The position numbers and the translations under genes are program-made. Shown one piece after another: positions 51,540 to 59,632 of a stretch of 64,000 nucleotides of DNA. The stretch's first letter is position 1; each line of letters opens with the position of its first letter. Origin of the DNA: Arthrobacter sp. MYb23. GTDB taxonomy: Bacteria > Actinomycetota > Actinomycetes > Actinomycetales > Micrococcaceae. The stretch covers positions 140,967-204,966 of the forward strand of contig NZ_PCPR01000006.1 in the NCBI RefSeq assembly GCF_002979775.1, in the 5' to 3' direction. The notes under the pieces are model-generated. The model saw nothing but the letters and a program-made list of their open reading frames with translations, did not search any database and was not told where the DNA came from.

Positions 51540-52574
51540 CTATAAGCCGGCGGTCCTGGCTTCCCACACCTCTGCATCCGAGGGCTGCAGGGCCGTGGGA
51601 AGCCAGCGGCCGATGCGGGCGAAAGCCTCGCGCCGAATGGCTTCAGGTGACAGGAAGATGTCGTGGAGCGCGTTCGGCAGCCGGCTCACAGTGACGGTGT
51701 CCGCGAGGGACAAGGAGCGGTGAGCCACGGCGTCGACGTTCAGCGCGACGTCGGCAGTGAGGGCGTCGGCTGACCATTTTGGTTGGAGGTAGCTCTTGTC
51801 CGAGAGCAACACGAGTACCGGAACGTCGATGCCCAAACCGGCTGCCACGGTGGCTTGGCCGCGGAACACGGCGTCGAGGAATGCTGGCGTGATGGGGAAA
51901 CCCCGGTCAGGACGCCATTCCAGGTTGTAGTCCCATTCGCCGTCAAGGTGTGCCGAGACAGCCCGGGTGTAGATGCCTGGATCCACTGGAGGTAGGGGCG
52001 TCAACGGGTGGAGTTTGGCGCGGAGTCCCACCAGCGGGGCGATCGCACGTCTGCCGAGCTCGGTCGCCTGGAATTCCAGCCAGGGGCTGTTGAGGACGAG
52101 GGCCGAAGCCACGCCGGGGTGGCGGGCAGCCCACAGGCTCAGGGTGAGTCCACCAGTTGAGTGGCCCAGGAGAATAAGTGGACGGTCTTCGCCAGGAAAA
52201 CCCTGGCCTTGAACGCCGGTGCGGCCCATGGCTGACAGGGCCGCTGCGATGTCGGCGTCGTAAGCGTACAGGTTGGTGACGAAACCCGGAACCAGCCCGG
52301 GACGAAGGCTGCGCCCGTAGTTGTGTAGATCCAAGGCGTAGAAGCGCGCCCCGGTTCGGTGCCAGAACTGGGCCAGATGGCGTTGGAAGAAGTAGTCGGA
52401 CCAGCCGTGTACATAGAGGACATCGGCATCGATTCCCGCACCGTCCGGAATATCCAGCCACGGCTCGCCGCCGCCGACGTACCGCACCAAGGTGGCGAGA
52501 GCACCGCCGTCGAGCTCTAGCGTTTGCTGCTCAAAGCCTTCGCCAAGAAGGTCCGGTGTCCACGGCTGCGTCAT
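51540..52574 (-). CDS. Alpha/beta hydrolase (serine aminopeptidase/lysophospholipase type)
   Basis: 344 residues. VLYVHGWSDYFFQRHLAQFW gives the oxyanion HG motif, ALDLHNYGRS follows, and the nucleophile Ser is in ILLGHSTGGLTLSLWAARHP. An acid residue is in VLLSDKSYLQ and the His in NALHDIFLS. The substrate is not predicted; monoacylglycerol lipase-type enzymes are the closest by sight. It is 3 nt from Tex's stop (convergent). Confidence 0.86.
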   Translation of the reverse strand: MTQPWTPDLLGEGFEQQTLELDGGALATLVRYVGGGEPWLDIPDGAGIDADVLYVHGWSDYFFQRHLAQFWHRTGARFYALDLHNYGRSLRPGLVPGFVTNLYAYDADIAAALSAMGRTGVQGQGFPGEDRPLILLGHSTGGLTLSLWAARHPGVASALVLNSPWLEFQATELGRRAIAPLVGLRAKLHPLTPLPPVDPGIYTRAVSAHLDGEWDYNLEWRPDRGFPITPAFLDAVFRGQATVAAGLGIDVPVLVLLSDKSYLQPKWSADALTADVALNVDAVAHRSLSLADTVTVSRLPNALHDIFLSPEAIRREAFARIGRWLPTALQPSDAEVWEARTAGL

Positions 52575-52638
52575 GGATTCGATCGTAGCGGCCCCCGGGC
52601 CGCGCTACCCCCTGGGTCGCTCTACACCGAGGGCCGGG

Positions 52639-53601
52639 CTACAGCGTTTTGATGGCCCGGCATCGCGCGGCATGACTGCGCAGACTCGCTCCGAGTTCAA
52701 AGCTCATGAGATCGTGGCCGTGAATGACCCCGGCGTTGATGTGCAGTTCGCATGGGACCCCGGCAGCGAACAAACCTTGTGCAAAGGCCATTGATTCGTC
52801 CCTGAAAATATCAAGATCGCCCACCTCGATGTACGCACTCGGCAGACCACTGAAGTTTGTCAGGCGGCCGGGCGCGGCAACAGGCGAAACGCCCTCAGTC
52901 CCGATGGTGTCGCCGAGTACGGCGTGCCATCCGGTCCAGTTGGTCTCGTGAGTCCAGGTGACCAGGCCCTCCAAATGGGGATCCGGCCGTGTGTTGCGGT
53001 CATCCAACATGGGATAGATGAGGATCTGTTTGGCAACGTGGATGTCGTGGTCCCTTGCCAGGATGGCAGTACCAGCGGCAACACCACCGCCTCCGCTATC
53101 GCCCATGACACCGATGCGGTCAGCATCCACTCGAAGCTCCCTGGCGTTGTCCACCAACCATGTGATGGCGGCAAGGCCATCTTCCTGGGCGGCGCTTCCC
53201 GGGTGCTCCGGGGCCAGCCGGTACTCCACCTGGAGCATGGGCGTGCCCGTTTCTGCGACGTAATGCTGGACGACGCCGTCGTAGTGCTCCACCTTGCCTG
53301 CTATACGACCGCCACCGTGGAAGTAGACCACCGCCGGCCGGCCCGTGGCGTCATCGTCCCGGCAGGTGTACCAGCGGAGTTCAAGGCTGGAGCCGTCGGA
53401 CGTCTCAGCGGTATAGGACGTAACCTCCACGTTCGTGGCGGGTGGTCGTGGGATGACGCCCAGCCCGTTATTGATCATTTCCCTGAGTCCTCTGACGTCG
53501 CCACGTTCAGGGGCAGTCATTGCCGGCTCGGCGGTGGCTGTTGCTGCCGCCGCCTCAAAGAGTGCCACGATCTCCGGATCGAATCTGTTCATGGCTGACA
53601 T
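52639..53601 (-). CDS. Hormone-sensitive-lipase-family carboxylesterase
   Basis: 320 residues from ATG 53599-53601 (AAGGGA before it); ATG 53614-53616 adds five residues. The HSL motif is VVYFHGGGRIAGK, the nucleophile Ser is in GVMGDSGGGGVAAGT, the Asp is near VGDLDIFRDE, and the His is in NAGVIHGHDL. It hydrolyses short-chain esters, target unknown. It is divergent from a TetR gene with two direct repeats in between, so it is inferred to be that regulator's target. Confidence 0.9.
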   Translation of the reverse strand: MSAMNRFDPEIVALFEAAAATATAEPAMTAPERGDVRGLREMINNGLGVIPRPPATNVEVTSYTAETSDGSSLELRWYTCRDDDATGRPAVVYFHGGGRIAGKVEHYDGVVQHYVAETGTPMLQVEYRLAPEHPGSAAQEDGLAAITWLVDNARELRVDADRIGVMGDSGGGGVAAGTAILARDHDIHVAKQILIYPMLDDRNTRPDPHLEGLVTWTHETNWTGWHAVLGDTIGTEGVSPVAAPGRLTNFSGLPSAYIEVGDLDIFRDESMAFAQGLFAAGVPCELHINAGVIHGHDLMSFELGASLRSHAARCRAIKTL

Positions 53602-53651
53602 GGTGGGTCCCTTCATCGCGACTCCGCCCGGAATCCGACGTCCGGGGCCTT

Positions 53652-53701
53652 GTTGGACAACTGTACGATAGATGCACTTGTTGGGCAACTGTACGATAGA
53701 T
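53652..53701. promoter_or_regulatory. Two direct repeats, candidate TetR operator
   Basis: GTTGGACAACTGTACGATAG (53652) and GTTGGGCAACTGTACGATAG (53680) differ by one base and are 28 bp apart, between the esterase and TetR genes. The second is bracketed by GTTGG and CCAAC. About two and a half to three helix turns of spacing suits side-by-side regulator binding. Confidence 0.65.
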
Positions 53702-53727
53702 CCAACGAGGATTAAGGGGGAGTAGGC

Positions 53728-54402
53728 ATGGGCCTCACTGGCACGCCTCCCGCGGTGTTCATGCGCGAGGGCAATGCGGCTGATCCGCGGGCCGTGCGGA
53801 CGCGGCAACTGCTGCTGGACGCGTTCGAAAGGCAACTTGAGCGCGGTGAATCCGCGCCCACAGTGTCATCCCTCGCGCAGGAAGCCGGCGTGAGCCGGAG
53901 TTCGTTCTACAACCACTTTTCCGGCGCGGAGAACGTGGGTGTTGCGGCTTTCAGGGAACTGCTCGACGAGTTCAAACCGTCCTCGGACGCAGAGACCGGC
54001 AGGCCAAGTGAAGGGGGGACAACGCGCGTGGGCTTCGCGGAATTCTTCGGACACCTTGGTCATCACAGAGTGCTGTGCCTTGCGGTGCTGGTCCCTGACA
54101 CGCAGACGCCGGCGCTCTTTGAACTCCACGGCACACTTGTTGCCCACCTGGCTCAAGCCATCAGCGCCGTGGACACCAAACCCCTTGGGCTCCAGGCCAA
54201 CCGGGCCGCAATCTTCCTGGTGGGCGGGATCCTGTCGCTGCTGTTGGACTGGCTTCAGGACCCCACAGAGACCGCTGAGGACCTGGCCAAGACTGTTGAG
54301 AGCATGCTGCCAGGATGGCTGAGGGAATCGGAATCGTTGAACGCTCCCATCCTGGTTACTCCTGCTTCGGAGCTTCCTTCTGCCACGGCCAGCGGCCAGT
54401 GA
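53728..54402 (+). CDS. TetR-family transcriptional regulator
   Basis: 224 residues. The N-terminal HTH reads RAVRTRQLLLDAFERQLER and TVSSLAQEAGVSRSSFYNHF (about 25-70). The ligand domain is helical (GHLGHHRVLCLAVLVPDTQT, AAIFLVGGILSLLLDWLQD). It is divergent from the esterase and presumably represses it. Its 3' end overlaps the convergent DUF1622 gene by 47 bp. The ATG follows AAGGGGGAG. Confidence 0.92.
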   Translation: MGLTGTPPAVFMREGNAADPRAVRTRQLLLDAFERQLERGESAPTVSSLAQEAGVSRSSFYNHFSGAENVGVAAFRELLDEFKPSSDAETGRPSEGGTTRVGFAEFFGHLGHHRVLCLAVLVPDTQTPALFELHGTLVAHLAQAISAVDTKPLGLQANRAAIFLVGGILSLLLDWLQDPTETAEDLAKTVESMLPGWLRESESLNAPILVTPASELPSATASGQ

Positions 54403-54724
54403 TTTCGAGTTCCAGGGAGAAGCTGAGGAACGTCCGGATCAGCACGATGATCGCCAGCACGCCAACGCTTTCAAACGTCGGGGTGACCGCCACAGTGCGG
54501 ATGATGTCAGCGGCCACCAGGAGCTCGAGGCCCAGCAGGATGGACCGCCCCAGCAGCTGCCGGTAGGAGCGGTAAGGGGAGAAAGGGGAGAGGCCGCGGG
54601 CACGTTTCGGTTGGTATCCCCGGAGAGCCATCGGTAGGGAAACCAGGGCCCCGATCACCATGACAGCCACTCCCGCGGCGTCCATGTACCGGCCGACTTC
54701 TTCGATGATGTGCTGGAAATCCAT
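54356..54724 (-). CDS. DUF1622 membrane protein
   Basis: 122 residues with three membrane helices (about 15-35, 57-77, 85-103) and the family pattern SYRQLLGRSILLGLELLVAADIIRT. DUF1622 proteins are small inner-membrane proteins of unknown function. The C-terminal tail (GRWPWQKEAPKQE) is charged. It overlaps the 3' end of TetR, so the two mRNAs are complementary for 47 nt. Confidence 0.88.
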   Translation of the reverse strand: MDFQHIIEEVGRYMDAAGVAVMVIGALVSLPMALRGYQPKRARGLSPFSPYRSYRQLLGRSILLGLELLVAADIIRTVAVTPTFESVGVLAIIVLIRTFLSFSLELEITGRWPWQKEAPKQE

Positions 54725-54772
54725 GGCCCTCCCCGGGTAGGTGCGTGCCCTTACCGTCTCACAGAACAGACA

Positions 54773-54824
54773 ACGACGGCGGCAGCCGGGTTCGGTAAAT
54801 ACGGAACCCGGCTGCCGCCGTCGT
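54773..54824. terminator. 21-bp perfect hairpin before the DUF1622 gene
   Basis: ACGACGGCGGCAGCCGGG at 54773 and the complementary arm ending 54824 form a 21-bp perfect stem with a 10-nt loop (54794-54803). There is no T-run. It lies just past the 3' end of the MSMEG_6728-like gene and upstream of the DUF1622 gene, both on the minus strand, so it may end the former transcript. Confidence 0.7.
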
Positions 54825-54843
54825 ATGTTGGTGAAAGGTACCG

Positions 54844-55758
54844 CTACTGCGTGGGCGCCGGAACCGGGAAGAAGACCCGGGGATCCTGAAGCAGTGCCGG
54901 ATAGTCGAAGTCGGTGCGCTTGATCACGTGGGTGACCTCGAAGTTGCGGGCAAAGCGGCCATCAATAGTGATGGGGCGGCCCTGAATCAGTCCGACGGCG
55001 AAGATCTGGCCACCGTCAAAGGGCACCGCGAGCTCGGTCTTGCCGGGCAGGGTGTTGAACGCCTGCTCCTGGGCTTGACGCTTGCGCGTGGGCTTCTTCT
55101 CCTGTTGCTTGATGGGCCGCTTCTTGGGGCCCTTCACCTGGCGGCGGGACTTCTCCTCGGCGTACACGAACTGGTATTCGTCGGGGTCCGAGGGGGCTGC
55201 GGCGCGGGCCTTTCCGTGCGGCGGCATGGCGACGGTGGTGAGCTGCTCCGGGCGGAGGTCTTCCACAGCCGAACGCAGGATCAGCAGGCGATCCTCTTCC
55301 GGGTCTTCAGGGTGGAACTCGTGCTTGGGTTCCGGCCACACGTACTCGAGCTTTTCCTCAGTGCCGGGGAAGATCTGGGAGTAGTGCTTGGGGTCCTTGG
55401 TGATCAGCTTGGACCGGTGGCTGAGGTGCAGGTCCTCGTGTCCGAGCCATGGCGGCATGATGATCCTGGAGGCATAATCCGGGTGTGCAGCCTGCGGCGC
55501 GAACTCCGCGATGTTGTCGCGGGTGTTGTCCGGGTGGCCTCGTTTCATCCACTCATCTGCCATGGCGATGCCGTACATGGTGAGCGCCGGGACGTGGCCC
55601 ATCCACATGCGGACGGCGGGGTGGGACTGCCAACCGTACTCCGGGATGACCAACGCGCGGAGGACCTGGAGTGCTTCGACGCGCTGTTTGCCGAGCCTTG
55701 AAGTGTCGAGCGCCGCGGCACTCTCACGGAAATCGGCGAAAGGGAGGAAAGTCTGCAT
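54844..55758 (-). CDS. MSMEG_6728-like protein (pyrimidine-dimer DNA glycosylase-related)
   Basis: 304 residues from ATG 55756-55758; upstream extension lacks homology. The N-terminal half (about 1-140) has MQTFLPFADFRESAAALDTSRLGKQRVEALQVLRAL and PAVRMWMGHVPALTMYG, the family signature that groups it with T4 endonuclease V-like glycosylases. The C-terminal half is Lys/Arg/Gln-rich (KGPKKRPIKQQEKKPTRKRQ), with an extra beta region (FAVGLIQGRPITIDGRFA). A role in DNA repair is suggested by family only. Confidence 0.82.
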   Translation of the reverse strand: MQTFLPFADFRESAAALDTSRLGKQRVEALQVLRALVIPEYGWQSHPAVRMWMGHVPALTMYGIAMADEWMKRGHPDNTRDNIAEFAPQAAHPDYASRIIMPPWLGHEDLHLSHRSKLITKDPKHYSQIFPGTEEKLEYVWPEPKHEFHPEDPEEDRLLILRSAVEDLRPEQLTTVAMPPHGKARAAAPSDPDEYQFVYAEEKSRRQVKGPKKRPIKQQEKKPTRKRQAQEQAFNTLPGKTELAVPFDGGQIFAVGLIQGRPITIDGRFARNFEVTHVIKRTDFDYPALLQDPRVFFPVPAPTQ

Positions 55759-55841
55759 CCTTTCAGTTTGAGGGTGCCGGGCGTGAGAACCAAGTTGAGT
55801 GCTCCGGGACACGTGCAGGTGTTGGGGCCTAGAGTTGTCGG

Positions 55842-56873
55842 GTGGAAACTTTTGGCGAGAAAATTACCCCCACGGCGCCTCCGGTTGCCGAACTGCACCT
55901 GCACATCGAAGGGACTCTCCAGCCAGAGCTGATCTTTGCCCTGGCCGAACGAAACGGCATTGAACTGCCGTACCAAGACATTGAGGAACTCCGGGAAAAG
56001 TACGAGTTCACTGACCTGCAATCTTTCCTGGACCTCTACTACGCCAATATGGCCGTCCTGCGGACCGAGCAGGATTTCACTGACATGACGCGTGCCTATC
56101 TGAAGCGGGCCGCCGCCGGGGGAGTGCGCCACGCGGAAATCATGATGGACCCCCAGGCGCACACTTCCCGGGGAGTGGCTTTGGAAACCTGCGTCAACGG
56201 CGTGGCCAACGCCTTGGCTACCTCCGAGGAAGACTTCGGCGTCACCACCCTCCTCATCGCGGCGTTCCTGCGCGACATGTCCGAGGATTCGGCCCTTGAA
56301 GTTCTGGGCCAGCTCCAGGCGATGCATGCTCCGATCGCAGGCATCGGCCTGGACTCCGCAGAGGTGGGCAATCCGCCGTCGAAATTTGAGCGACTGTACC
56401 AGCGCGCCGGCGAGGCGGGCTTGCGACGGATCGCGCATGCGGGCGAGGAAGGCCCGGCCTCCTACATCACTGAAGCTTTGGATGTGCTTCACGTTGAACG
56501 GATCGATCACGGCATCCGGTGCATGGAGGACACGGACGTAGTGCAGCGGCTCGTCGCTGAACAGGTTCCCCTCACGGTTTGCCCCCTGTCCAACGTCAGG
56601 CTCCGCGCAGTGGATAAGCTCGCTGACCATCCTTTGCCCGAAATGCTGGCGATCGGCCTGAACGTTTCAGTGAATTCGGATGACCCCGCGTACTTTGGCG
56701 GCTACGTGGATGAGAACTTCGAGCAACTGGTGAAGGTACTGGAGTTCTCAGTTCCGGAGCAGGCCACCCTGGCAGCCAACTCCATCCGGTCCTCCTTCGC
56801 CAGCGACGCCCGTAAAGCGGTGTTGTTGGACGAGGTCGCCGAGTGGGTCAAGGCATCCGTCGCAACCGCTTAG
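55842..56873 (+). CDS. ade: Adenine deaminase (adenosine-deaminase superfamily, COG1816 type 2)
   Basis: 343 residues from GTG 55842. Metal ligands in ELHLHIEGTL (two His) and IAHAGEEGP (His), and the second catalytic His in VERIDHGIRCMED, then VSVNSDDPAYFGGY. The PAYFGGY ending and the run FALAERNGIELPY through LDLYYANMAVL match bacterial adenine aminohydrolases, not eukaryotic-type adenosine deaminase. It converts adenine to hypoxanthine in purine salvage. No operon partner. Confidence 0.88.
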   Translation: METFGEKITPTAPPVAELHLHIEGTLQPELIFALAERNGIELPYQDIEELREKYEFTDLQSFLDLYYANMAVLRTEQDFTDMTRAYLKRAAAGGVRHAEIMMDPQAHTSRGVALETCVNGVANALATSEEDFGVTTLLIAAFLRDMSEDSALEVLGQLQAMHAPIAGIGLDSAEVGNPPSKFERLYQRAGEAGLRRIAHAGEEGPASYITEALDVLHVERIDHGIRCMEDTDVVQRLVAEQVPLTVCPLSNVRLRAVDKLADHPLPEMLAIGLNVSVNSDDPAYFGGYVDENFEQLVKVLEFSVPEQATLAANSIRSSFASDARKAVLLDEVAEWVKASVATA

Positions 56874-57018
56874 AGCACGGCAGCCGAGACCTGCACATCA
56901 CTTGCGGGGTCAGGCATGTCACACTCAGTCACGACACACGGTGTTTACCTTCTGCAGTCGCGGGAATTAACAATTCATTGGCAAACTTCTAGGGAGTATC
57001 CACCGTTGAAGGAGAAGC

Positions 57019-57900
57019 ATGGGCGCGAATACCGCCGAGAACACCAACCTTCGTTTGAAGGCCGTCCTGGACATCCTTGCTGAAAGCGTATGGTCCGGGG
57101 CAACGATGAACGCCGGCGAGGTGCTGGCCGAATCGATCGTTCGAGTACCTTTCAATGACCACGAGGCTGAACTGCTCAGTGGCGGCATTCCCCGCGGCCA
57201 CAAGACCCTGACGTCGGCTTCGGCCAAGCTGGTCAAGGCTGGCTGGCTGGTCAAGGGCCGTTCGGGCTGGACCATCCCGGAGGACGGCCTGCGTGCGACG
57301 GTCGGCTTCCCGGATGCGGAGGCCTTTGGTGCAGCGCTCGACGCCGGAACTCCGGTTCCTGCCGACGTCGCCGTTCCGACGGCCCCGCCCGTGAAGGCCC
57401 AGGCCAAGAAAGCAGCTGCGGCCAAGAAGGCAGCTGCGCCGAAGAAAACAGCCGCACCCAAGAAGGCGGCCGCAGATGTTGCGGAGCCGAAGGTTGCCGC
57501 TGCCAAGGTCTCCGCACCGAAGGCCAAGGCTGTCGCAAAGAAGGCCCCCACCCGTAAGGCGCCGGCGAAAGCAGCGGCGGCCTCCGCCGTCGAGACCCTC
57601 CCGCAGCCCGACGCCGTGGCGATTGCCGGTGACTTCAACAAGATCCTTGGAGCAGCCGAGGATTGGGCGCCGCAGTATGACGAGGCCCAGATGGAGTTCA
57701 ATCCCATCGTCCAGGTGTGGACGTTGACAGCTGAACTGCCCGCCGGTTTCTACACCTACAAGATCGCACTGAACCGTTCGTGGGACGAGAACTATGGTGC
57801 GTTTGGAGCCCGTGACGGCGCGAACCACGAGTTGAACCACGACGGCGGACCGGTCACCATCACGTACAGCCATGCGACGCGGGACATTGTGATCGGCTAG
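57019..57900 (+). CDS. Fusion of winged-helix domain, histone H1-like tail and X25 domain
   Basis: 293 residues from ATG 57019 (GAAGGAG upstream). Residues about 8-95 resemble a restriction-type Mrr-N winged helix (LTSASAKLVKAGWLVKGRSG). Residues about 120-195 are a Lys/Ala/Pro repeat (KKAAAAKKAAAPKKTAAPKK) like histone H1/HU-type tails. Residues about 196-293 form an X25 (pullulanase-type) beta domain: VAIAGDFNKILGAAEDWAPQYD, YTYKIALNRSWDENYG and NHELNHDGGPVTITY. The parts are each recognisable; the combination is not one I know. It may condense or bind DNA at one end and interact with a glucan or other partner at the other. No enzyme active site is visible. Confidence 0.85.
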   Translation: MGANTAENTNLRLKAVLDILAESVWSGATMNAGEVLAESIVRVPFNDHEAELLSGGIPRGHKTLTSASAKLVKAGWLVKGRSGWTIPEDGLRATVGFPDAEAFGAALDAGTPVPADVAVPTAPPVKAQAKKAAAAKKAAAPKKTAAPKKAAADVAEPKVAAAKVSAPKAKAVAKKAPTRKAPAKAAAASAVETLPQPDAVAIAGDFNKILGAAEDWAPQYDEAQMEFNPIVQVWTLTAELPAGFYTYKIALNRSWDENYGAFGARDGANHELNHDGGPVTITYSHATRDIVIG

Positions 57901-57917
57901 TCCCTTTTCCAGTCACG

Positions 57918-57979
57918 AACCTTGCCCTTGTTCGCCTCACCTCCCGTTGACCGGGGAGTAGGGCGGACGAGGGCAGGTT
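57918..57979 (+). terminator. Long wobble-rich hairpin after the fusion gene
   Basis: AACCTTGCCCTTGTTCGCC (from 57918) pairs with GGGCGGACGAGGGCAGGTT (to 57979), with G-U pairs, an irregular CTCCC/GGGGAG centre and a small loop. It lies 18 nt after the stop and ends 16 nt before the acylphosphatase ATG, so it may insulate the two genes. Confidence 0.6.
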
Positions 57980-57995
57980 TGGTTAAGGTGGATCC

Positions 57996-58280
57996 ATGAC
58001 TGACGAAACCGTGCGCCTCACAGCCCGCATCACCGGTGTGGTCCAAGGCGTGGGGTTCCGCTACTGGACAGCCCGCAAAGCGGAAGAACTCCAGGCGGCC
58101 GGCACAGTCCGAAACGATCACGACGGCTCAGTGCAATTAGTGGCCGAAGGATCAGCGGCGGACGTCGACCACCTGCTGGGCTGGCTGAAATCTGCACGTG
58201 CGCCTGGCCGTGTGGAGAGCGTTGACTTCGAGGTATCAGAGGCCACTGGGGAGTTCGACGACTTCCGGATTATCGATTAG
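57996..58280 (+). CDS. acyP: Acylphosphatase
   Basis: 94 residues, normal length. The phosphate-binding motif is VVQGVGFRYWTARKAEELQ (Arg in GFR), and the second active site is GTVRNDHDGSVQLVAEG (Asn). It hydrolyses acyl phosphates in the cytoplasm. It is a single gene, convergent with the toxin gene 14 bp downstream. Confidence 0.95.
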   Translation: MTDETVRLTARITGVVQGVGFRYWTARKAEELQAAGTVRNDHDGSVQLVAEGSAADVDHLLGWLKSARAPGRVESVDFEVSEATGEFDDFRIID

Positions 58281-58294
58281 CGCCTAAGCCGCTG

Positions 58295-58687
58295 CTAAGC
58301 CCCGGGCGATGCGGTGGTTATCCCTGATTCGGTGGCGGCCAGAAGTAATTCGTGATCGTAAGCGACCATGCTGTCGGTTTGTAGTCGAATGGCTGTTGCC
58401 AGGTGAATGGCATCCGCACTTCGCAGCTGCCTCGGAAGTGCCGCCGCGTACATGAGGTCTGAGCGGGTTACGTCCACAAGGTTGATTCCGGCGAGTACGG
58501 CATTGACCGTTTCGAAGGGCAAATTCCTGCGACGAGCCGCGCAGTGCAGTTCCGTGTAGAGGAGCATGGACGCGACCAGGTGCCCTCCGGAGGCGGCTTT
58601 CTCTACCAGGTAGGCTGCAGCCGCCGCTGATTCCCGTTCACTGACCACCAACTTCATGACGGCAGAAGTGTCAACGTAAACGATCAC
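58295..58687 (-). CDS. vapC: PIN-domain toxin (VapC-type ribonuclease)
   Basis: 130 residues. PIN acidic residues: D6 in VDTSAVMKL, E in LLYTELHCAAR (about 46), D in SADAIHLATA (about 91) and D in MVAYDHELLLAA (about 110). The gene overlaps the upstream antitoxin by 4 nt (ATGA). It is inferred to cleave RNA when the antitoxin is lost. Confidence 0.92.
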   Translation of the reverse strand: MIVYVDTSAVMKLVVSERESAAAAAYLVEKAASGGHLVASMLLYTELHCAARRRNLPFETVNAVLAGINLVDVTRSDLMYAAALPRQLRSADAIHLATAIRLQTDSMVAYDHELLLAATESGITTASPGA

Positions 58688-58950
58688 CGGTCGCCGCGCA
58701 GATCGGCCAGGATCTCGGCTGTAGTCATGTCGCTGCTGATGCGGGGCAGGATGGTGAAGTCCACAGGAGATTCGCTGGCTGGCCGGACGCTACCAGCTTG
58801 TAGCAACCGTTCAAAGGGTGAAGCCGACGGTGGAATGAGGGTGGCCGCCACCTCGCCATTGTTGGTGACGTCTATGACTTCGCCATTCTTGACGCGTTCC
58901 AGAATCTTGCTGCTCTGGTTGCGCAGTTCCCGGTGCGGAATAGTTGTCAT
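58684..58950 (-). CDS. vapB: Phd/VapB-type antitoxin
   Basis: 88 residues from ATG 58948-58950. Phd/YefM-type N-terminal DNA-binding region: TIPHRELRNQSSKILERVKNG and EVIDVTNNGEVAATLIP. The C-terminal acidic part (DFTILPRISSDMTTAEILADL) would bind and neutralise the toxin. It is the first gene of the toxin-antitoxin operon. A TetR gene lies divergent about 85 nt away. Confidence 0.9.
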   Translation of the reverse strand: MTTIPHRELRNQSSKILERVKNGEVIDVTNNGEVAATLIPPSASPFERLLQAGSVRPASESPVDFTILPRISSDMTTAEILADLRGDR

Positions 58951-59011
58951 GATGGACCTCCGTAGCAATCGTAGCAGTTTGCTCAGCTGCTTGAAGAGTG
59001 GCAGAAAATAT

Positions 59012-59025
59012 ATAGACTGGTCTAT
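59012..59025. promoter_or_regulatory. TetR operator palindrome
   Basis: ATAGACTGGTCTAT, with perfect arms ATAGAC/GTCTAT around TG, the recognisable LmrA/YxaF-type TetR site. It lies 10 nt before the TetR ATG, so it would give autoregulation and control of the following epimerase gene. Confidence 0.75.
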
Positions 59026-59035
59026 TATTTTTTCT

Positions 59036-59632
59036 ATGTCTACATACCCCAAAGGACTCGCAACCCGGCAGCGCTTGGTCGACTCCATGCTCTCCCTCAT
59101 CCAGCTTCACGGCTATCACGGAACGGGGCTCAATACGGTGCTGGCCCGGTCGGGCGCCCCCAAAGGCTCGCTCTACTTCCATTTTCCGGAAGGGAAGACC
59201 AGCCTCGGTGTCGCAGCGGTGGGGTTGGCCGGCGATCAATTCAGCCAACTGGTCAGCGAGGCGACCACCTCGGCCTCGTCGCCTGGAGAGGTTGTGGACG
59301 CACTCATTGCCGAACTCAAAGACATTCTGGAAGCCAGTGAGTACCAGGCAGGGTGTCCAGTTTCATCCGTCGCCCTGGATGCAGGCTCTGAGAACGAGCA
59401 GCTGCGGGACGCCTGCAGCCGCGTGTATGACGCGTGGGTCCAGGCAGTGTCCGGCTATCTGTCTACCCTCGGGCTTGAGGAGGGACGGGCGCTGCCCTTG
59501 GCGACGTCCCTGATTTGCCTCGTGGAGGGGTCGCTTATTCTCTCCCGTGCCCACAAGTCCACCCAGCCCTTGGACTCAGCTGCCGGCACGCTCAAAACGC
59601 TGCTGGCGGTTCACGGCGGAGCAGGCGCATGA
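59036..59632 (+). CDS. TetR-family regulator (LmrA/YxaF-like)
   Basis: 198 residues from ATG 59036. HTH: LATRQRLVDSMLSLIQLHGYHGTG and GAPKGSLYFHFPEGKTSLG (about 5-55), with the conserved FHFP. The ligand domain includes YQAGCPVSSVALDAGSEN and is typical of the LmrA/YxaF subgroup, which matches the upstream operator. Its stop overlaps the next gene's ATG (ATGA), so it is co-translated with the NAD-epimerase. Confidence 0.92.
   Translation: MSTYPKGLATRQRLVDSMLSLIQLHGYHGTGLNTVLARSGAPKGSLYFHFPEGKTSLGVAAVGLAGDQFSQLVSEATTSASSPGEVVDALIAELKDILEASEYQAGCPVSSVALDAGSENEQLRDACSRVYDAWVQAVSGYLSTLGLEEGRALPLATSLICLVEGSLILSRAHKSTQPLDSAAGTLKTLLAVHGGAGA

Noticed and set aside
52585..52608. Hairpin between the two hydrolase genes as a terminator
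   Set aside because: The stem is bulged, and the loop and tail are GC-rich without a T-run. Too weak to list as a terminator.
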